In this document: piece after piece, positions 15,807-19,344 of the stretch
How the letters are laid out: each line of letters begins with the position of its first letter
Numbering within the stretch: the first letter of the stretch is position 1
Assembly (NCBI GenBank): GCA_905372135.1
Contig: CAJPNS010000027.1
Location: 1-19,344 of the forward strand
Length of the DNA stretch: 19,344 bases
Origin: Porphyromonadaceae bacterium
Lineage (GTDB): Bacteria; Bacteroidota; Bacteroidia; Bacteroidales; Paludibacteraceae
Direction of reading: 5' to 3'
Translations under genes and position numbers: made by a program
Notes under the pieces: model-generated
Seen by the model: only the letters and a program-made list of their open reading frames with translations
What the model was told of the DNA's origin: nothing
The model's database searches: none

Positions 15807-16034
15807 ATGAAAGACCAAACCGTAATTTACAAGTCGTACGACAATATGTACAAAGCAATGTACGAACGCGATTTTCTGAGAGAAAACGGAGTAGAAAGTT
15901 TCTTGTCGGAAGACTCTACTTTGCCGTTAGACCCTACACTTATGGGTAAAACTTGGGGAATAAAGCTATATGTATTCGAAAAAGATATTCCCACTATCGA
16001 CCGCCTTCTTGCCGAACTTAACAACGAAAAATAA
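15807..16034 (+). CDS. DUF2007 domain protein (putative signal-transducing protein)
   Basis: A 75-residue soluble protein built of one DUF2007 domain. It starts with VIYKSYDNMYKAMYERDFLRE, continues with NGVESFLSEDSTL, then GIKLYVFEKDIPTIDRLLAE. The domain resembles GlnB/ACT-like small folds and is labelled a putative signal-transducing protein in family databases, without a proven function. It runs 5 bases ahead of the lipoprotein gene, so the two are translated from one message. Family assignment is fairly secure; function is not. Confidence 0.8.
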   Translation: MKDQTVIYKSYDNMYKAMYERDFLRENGVESFLSEDSTLPLDPTLMGKTWGIKLYVFEKDIPTIDRLLAELNNEK

Positions 16035-16039
16035 ACTAT

Positions 16040-16861
16040 ATGAAAAAATCAATCATCATACTGGCTGCTACCATCTTGATTGCCTGCGGCAACAGCGACC
16101 GCCAAAAAGCCGATGCTCTATATCTGAGAGCGTCGAAGCTATATGAGACGAAGACCTACGACGAAGCCAAAAGGCTACTCGATACTCTTCATACTCGATA
16201 CCCTCGACAGGTCGAAAGCCGTAAACGAGCCGATACTCTGCTTTGGCGTATTACATTCGACGAGGTAGAACGCGATATCCCTATCGTCGACAGCACACTG
16301 AGGCAACTATTACTAAAAGCCGAGACCATAGCCAAAGACTATCGTTTGGTAAAAGACGCTAAATACCAGACGGTAGGCGACTACGAGCACAAAAACATGC
16401 AAAACGCTTCGAACGTCTCGCGGACATACCTCAAACCGATAGCCGACGAGCAAGGCAATTTTAGCCTGATAAGCAATCTTGTGGGGCATCCTATAGCTCA
16501 CAGACAGCTCACTGCTCGTGTCGGAGATATTTCGGCCTCAACTCCTGTAGCCGACGATGCGGCGTGTAATAAATACAACGATTTCGGGGTTACATACGAA
16601 CAGGTAATATATCGTCGGAAAGATGTAGACGACATAGTCAATTTCTTTTCGCAGAATACCGACAAAAACATAGAGATAGTACTCAAAGGCGAGCAAAAAG
16701 ACTATTCGTACAAGATATCGAAGAGCGATGTAAAGATAATAGTGCAGACCTACGATTTCGCAAAAATATTGGAAGATATATACCGCAACCAGATACGAAA
16801 AGCGGAGTTGACCAAGATGTACAACGTGATGACTCTTAGGCTATCGGGCGGCAAGCGATAG
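16040..16861 (+). CDS. Lipoprotein with an N-terminal TPR-like repeat, unknown function
   Basis: A 273-residue protein with a lipoprotein signal: MKKSIIILAATILIAC with the lipobox LIAC, lipidated Cys16. Residues about 20-60 (KADALYLRASKLYETKTYDE, then LHTRYPRQ) look like one TPR unit. The remainder is a charged soluble domain with helical DEVERDIPIVDSTLRQLLLK, a central segment NLVGHPIAHRQLTARVGDIS, and a C-terminal region that again looks alpha-beta (NIEIVLKGEQKDYSYKISKS). I do not recognise a named family for the main domain. It sits between DUF2007 and ispH and downstream of the large TPR protein, so the two TPR proteins may work at the same envelope site, which is inference only. The gap to ispH is 58 bases without a promoter box. 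Confidence 0.75.
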   Translation: MKKSIIILAATILIACGNSDRQKADALYLRASKLYETKTYDEAKRLLDTLHTRYPRQVESRKRADTLLWRITFDEVERDIPIVDSTLRQLLLKAETIAKDYRLVKDAKYQTVGDYEHKNMQNASNVSRTYLKPIADEQGNFSLISNLVGHPIAHRQLTARVGDISASTPVADDAACNKYNDFGVTYEQVIYRRKDVDDIVNFFSQNTDKNIEIVLKGEQKDYSYKISKSDVKIIVQTYDFAKILEDIYRNQIRKAELTKMYNVMTLRLSGGKR

Positions 16862-16919
16862 TAGCCTATGACTACCTCGTAGAGTACTAATACACGTATA
16901 TAATCACTTGGTTTCGGGT

Positions 16920-17783
16920 ATGAAAAAAAAGATAAAAGTAGAGATAGATAGAGGTTCGGGCTTTTGTCGGGGCGTAATAAGGGCTATACGCAAAGCCGAG
17001 CGAGAACTATCGGATACCGACAATCTATATTGCTTGGGCGATATAGTGCACAACTCCGAAGAGGTATCGCGGCTCAATAGGCGAGGATTGCAGACTATAG
17101 ACCACGACCAACTCAAACAACTTCGTAATACTACCGTGCTATTCAGAGCCCACGGCGAGCCTCCCGAAACTTACAAAATAGCCCGAGAAAACAATATCAA
17201 TATCATCGACGCATCGTGCAATGTAGTATTGGGCTTACAGCAAAAGATAAAAAGAGCCCACGAGGAGTATCCCGATGCTCAGATAGTGATTTTCGGTAAG
17301 AAAGGACACGCCGAAGTTGTCGGTCTGGAGGGGCAGATAGGGTATTCGGCTATTGTGGTCGAAAACGAACAAGATCTATCGAAGCTCGACTTTTCGCGTA
17401 GAGTAATACTATTCTCGCAGACCACAAAGTCGCTAAACGAATTCAAGAGTATCGTCGAACATATAAAAAACAAACTTCAAAGTGGGGTCGACTTCCAATA
17501 TTACGATACCATTTGTCGCCAAGTGTCGAACCGCATCCCCGAACTCAAAGAGTTTGCCGCTCGGTACGATATGATTGTCTTCGTCAGTGGGAAAAACTCT
17601 TCTAACGGCAAGGTGCTTTTCGAGGTTTGCCGCTCGGTGAACCCCAATACCGTTTTTGTATCGTCTATCGGCGATTTGGAGCCTCAGAAGATAATGCAAG
17701 CCTCGTCGGTGGGGATATGCGGTGCCACCTCGACGCCGGTATGGCTTATGGAGGCTATAAAAGAGAATATCGAAAACTATTGA
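16920..17783 (+). CDS. ispH: 4-hydroxy-3-methylbut-2-enyl diphosphate reductase
   Basis: A 287-residue iron-sulfur enzyme, the last step of the MEP isoprenoid pathway, making isopentenyl and dimethylallyl diphosphate. The three cluster cysteines are Cys16 (GSGFCRGV), Cys100 (IIDASCNVV) and Cys199 (DTICRQVSNR). Substrate-binding residues are also in place: His44 (DIVHN), His78 (RAHGEPP), His130-Ala-Glu132 (KKGHAEV), Thr168-Thr169 (SQTTKS) and the SGKNSSNG loop. VEIDRGSGFC and LFRAHGEPPETY agree with the Bacteroidetes branch. The usual DATCP around the second cysteine reads DASCN here. The ATG at 16920 is chosen; a TTG four codons upstream is also open but gives no better match. It is a single-domain enzyme, not fused to S1 as in some clostridia. 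Confidence 0.95.
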   Translation: MKKKIKVEIDRGSGFCRGVIRAIRKAERELSDTDNLYCLGDIVHNSEEVSRLNRRGLQTIDHDQLKQLRNTTVLFRAHGEPPETYKIARENNINIIDASCNVVLGLQQKIKRAHEEYPDAQIVIFGKKGHAEVVGLEGQIGYSAIVVENEQDLSKLDFSRRVILFSQTTKSLNEFKSIVEHIKNKLQSGVDFQYYDTICRQVSNRIPELKEFAARYDMIVFVSGKNSSNGKVLFEVCRSVNPNTVFVSSIGDLEPQKIMQASSVGICGATSTPVWLMEAIKENIENY

Positions 17784-17800
17784 GCACGGCGACGTGCCGA

Positions 17801-18970
17801 TTACTCTACTTTATTCTTTATAATTACGAAGTTCAACAGGCTGATAGCCGCAAGCAGAGCTACGGCAGTAGCTACGACTACGGCGGCGACGCACACCGTC
17901 GGTTCTGCGTCTACTACTCTTACTATACGCGACATATACAGCGGGCGGAGTGCGAATACCGTAAGCACCGATAGCAGCGTCACAGCAGTATCGACGATAC
18001 TCGTCAGCGAGAAGTAAAACCATACGATGGCTCGTCGAGGATAGCCCGCCAGACGCAGGTTGCCGATTTTTTCTCTGTTTTTCTGCAAGATGAGATATAT
18101 GCTCAGCACCAGTATGGCAAACGATAGAGCGAAGATAACGACGCCTATGAGCAGACATACGACGAAAGCTATCCGCAGGAAGTATGCCATACGCCCCACA
18201 GATTGGTTTTCGCCCTCTATCTTGTAGCCGTTGTCGCGGAAGAAGGTAGCTATCGACGGGTCGGTAATGTTGGATATCTCCACTATCAGACGGGCGGGAA
18301 GCACTCGCTTGTCGGGAGCGAAGCGGCTGTTTGCCCACGTCATAAACTCTTCGGGCACGAGTATGGTATTTATCCTGTTCGAAAAACCGACGATACCGCC
18401 TTCGAACTTCTCTACCATACCGTTGCCGGCTATATTGAGGTCGAAACGCACCATTTGTACCGTGCCGCTCGATATGCTCGGCATCTTACGTGAGGTGGCG
18501 AAGCCGAAGTTGTACAGGTCGAGGTAGTTTTGCGGTACTATGATGGGGACGAACCTTTTCTGCGGGTCGAAGTGCCATTTATCGCTCCGTATATCGATAA
18601 ATTCTGTTGGTATCGCCTCGAAAAAAAGGTCGGCTCCGAAGCTCATACCCGCAGCCGAGATATCGCCGTAGACCTCGAACTGCGACGAGGTGAAGCTGCC
18701 CACTCTACCGACGAAACTCTGACTCTCGAGGCGGGCTATATCCTCTGCCGAGAACCCCGAAGAACCTACCAGAGAGTTGATGAAGGAAACGTTTTTGGTT
18801 ACCACGAAGTAGTCTTTTTTCATCAGACTGTCTTTACCGTCGACGATGGGGCGGACGTCGAGATACAGCTGTATCGAGAGCAGCACTATGGTCAGTCCTG
18901 CGAAGTTGGCGACGGCAAAACCGACGAGTTGTGCCTTGCTGATATTTTGTCGTAATAGTTTTCGGAGCAT
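17801..18970 (-). CDS. FtsX/MacB-type ABC permease-like protein
   Basis: A 389-residue membrane protein of the FtsX-like permease layout: one N-terminal helix (about residues 14-35, LVGFAVANFAGLTIVLLSIQ), a large periplasmic domain, then three C-terminal helices (IAFVVCLLIGVVIFALSFAI; a second around SLTSIVDTAVTLLSVLTVFA; a third ending the protein). The cytoplasmic loop LQKNREKIGNLRLAGYPRRA carries the coupling helix typical of the family. Such permeases pair with a separate ATPase (LolD/MacB/FtsE-like) in lipoprotein or efflux transport; no ATPase gene is in the window. The open frame extends to 19096, but ATG 18970 is chosen because a TATCTTTG -7 box (18992-18999) lies inside the longer reading and because the first helix follows this start at the usual distance. 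It converges with ispH, the stops being 17 bases apart. Confidence 0.85.
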   Translation of the reverse strand: MLRKLLRQNISKAQLVGFAVANFAGLTIVLLSIQLYLDVRPIVDGKDSLMKKDYFVVTKNVSFINSLVGSSGFSAEDIARLESQSFVGRVGSFTSSQFEVYGDISAAGMSFGADLFFEAIPTEFIDIRSDKWHFDPQKRFVPIIVPQNYLDLYNFGFATSRKMPSISSGTVQMVRFDLNIAGNGMVEKFEGGIVGFSNRINTILVPEEFMTWANSRFAPDKRVLPARLIVEISNITDPSIATFFRDNGYKIEGENQSVGRMAYFLRIAFVVCLLIGVVIFALSFAILVLSIYLILQKNREKIGNLRLAGYPRRAIVWFYFSLTSIVDTAVTLLSVLTVFALRPLYMSRIVRVVDAEPTVCVAAVVVATAVALLAAISLLNFVIIKNKVE

Positions 18971-18991
18971 ATCGATATGCGATTTTTTTTG

Positions 18992-19019
18992 CAAAGATAG
19001 TAAAATTGTTGCCTGCAAA
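18992..19019 (-). promoter_or_regulatory. Promoter for the FtsX-like permease
   Basis: On the minus strand, TTTG (complement of 19016-19019), a 16-base spacer (slightly short), then TATCTTTG (complement of 18992-18999). It ends about 20 bases before the ATG at 18970, leaving a very short leader. This position decides the start codon. Confidence 0.6.
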
Positions 19020-19093
19020 CCCGTTTCGATGAAGTGCCGGGTATTTTGGGGAGGCAAAGGCAATTCGTGAATTGTCGGTACTTGGCGGGAAAA

Positions 19094-19126
19094 CAAAAAA
19101 AGGGACGAACATACAAGTTCGCCCCT
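19094..19126 (-). terminator. Intrinsic terminator of the T9SS cargo gene
   Basis: A 10-bp stem on the minus strand (complements of 19117-19126 and 19101-19110, one G-U pair, loop of 6), followed by seven T (complement of the A run 19094-19100). It is 38 bases beyond the stop of the partial gene at the window edge and is closely similar in sequence to the terminator at 84-112. Confidence 0.75.
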
Positions 19127-19158
19127 AATTCGTAAATCGTAATTCCTAATTTTTAATT
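19124..19158. repeat. Five degenerate 7-bp tandem units
   Basis: On the plus strand the units are CCTAATT, CGTAAAT, CGTAATT, CCTAATT and TTTAATT, in unbroken 7-base register. They lie between the terminator hairpin and the stop of the T9SS cargo gene; the first unit shares its first three bases with the hairpin arm. On the transcribed (minus) strand they read AATTAAA, AATTAGG, AATTACG, ATTTACG, AATTAGG. Heptamer repeats of this kind are known in other bacteria, such as the STRR family of cyanobacteria. Confidence 0.7.
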
Positions 19159-19164
19159 GAAGCG

Positions 19165-19344
19165 TTAGCGCTTTACCATTTTTGCTACTATGCCGTCGGC
19201 TTTCACCGTGTAGACGCCTGCGGGTAGGTTAGCCACGTCGATACGGTCGGTATCGTAGGCGTGGGCTACTTCTATGCCGTAGATGTTATATACCCGTACG
19301 GTGCGAGCGGTAGCCGAGAGGTAGAGCACGTCTGCCACGGGGTT
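19165..19344 (-). CDS. T9SS cargo protein, C-terminal sorting domain only (partial)
   Basis: The last 59 residues of a gene that continues beyond the right edge on the minus strand. They fit a type A T9SS sorting domain: NPVADVLYL at the start, RVYNIYGIEVA in the middle, then VANLPAGVYTVKADG and a basic end KMVKR. The pattern 'NP--D-L-L ... V-I----G ... L--G-Y-V ... K--K' is diagnostic. Such proteins are exported by the Sec system, cross the outer membrane through the Por (type IX) machinery, and are trimmed and often attached to surface lipopolysaccharide. What the main part of the protein does (protease, adhesin or other) lies outside the window. A repeat and a terminator follow the stop. 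Confidence 0.88.
   Translation of the reverse strand, partial: NPVADVLYLSATARTVRVYNIYGIEVAHAYDTDRIDVANLPAGVYTVKADGIVAKMVKR

Noticed and set aside
17784..17797. Hairpin GCACG-GCGA-CGTGC between ispH and the convergent permease gene
   Set aside because: Only 5 base pairs and no T tract on either side; too weak to call a terminator.

Overview
The window looks like a chromosomal segment of an anaerobic, protein- or amino-acid-fermenting member of the Bacteroidales. Four things point there. Promoters have the Bacteroidetes form, a TAnnTTTG -7 box with an occasional TTTG about 20 bases upstream, and starts lack Shine-Dalgarno sequences. The S1 protein and IspH are of Bacteroidetes type. The right edge carries the C-terminal sorting domain of a type IX secretion (T9SS) cargo protein, which most Bacteroides lack but Porphyromonas-, Odoribacter- or Paludibacter-like lineages have. 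Two core enzymes of lysine fermentation to butyrate and acetate, kdd and kamA, are present. I cannot name the species.

Left part (1-2654, minus strand): one transcription unit, terC - oadB - a 46-residue oadG-like gene. It has a consensus promoter at 2623-2654 and a hairpin terminator at 84-112. It encodes a TerC membrane protein plus the membrane beta and gamma parts of a sodium-pumping biotin decarboxylase, without the carboxyltransferase or biotin subunits. A small toxin-antitoxin module diverges from it (2738-3329): a ribbon-helix-helix-like antitoxin overlapping a YoeB-type RNase toxin.

Metabolic part (3441-7056, plus strand): kdd (3,5-diaminohexanoate dehydrogenase), a strong hairpin, kamA (lysine 2,3-aminomutase) and another hairpin. 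Then come a glyoxalase-II-like metallo-hydrolase and a short ORF that matches only the C-terminal half of a family-28-type glycosyltransferase.

Central part: rpsA (minus strand, with its own terminator and -7 box) diverges from a large glycosyltransferase that fuses a GT4 domain to a GT2 domain. A MarC-family membrane protein follows, then a small beta-barrel outer membrane protein with a strong terminator.

Right part: a 1007-residue secreted TPR protein, a DUF2007 protein, a TPR-like lipoprotein and ispH (isoprenoid synthesis) run in one direction with no obvious internal promoter or terminator, so they may be co-transcribed. Convergent to them on the minus strand is an FtsX/MacB-like permease with its own promoter. 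Behind it is the partial T9SS cargo gene, which ends in a heptamer repeat and a terminator related to the one at the left edge.

No tRNA, rRNA, CRISPR array, insertion sequence or phage gene was seen. No gene-free stretch exceeds 300 bases; the longest (9081-9334) holds two divergent -7 boxes.
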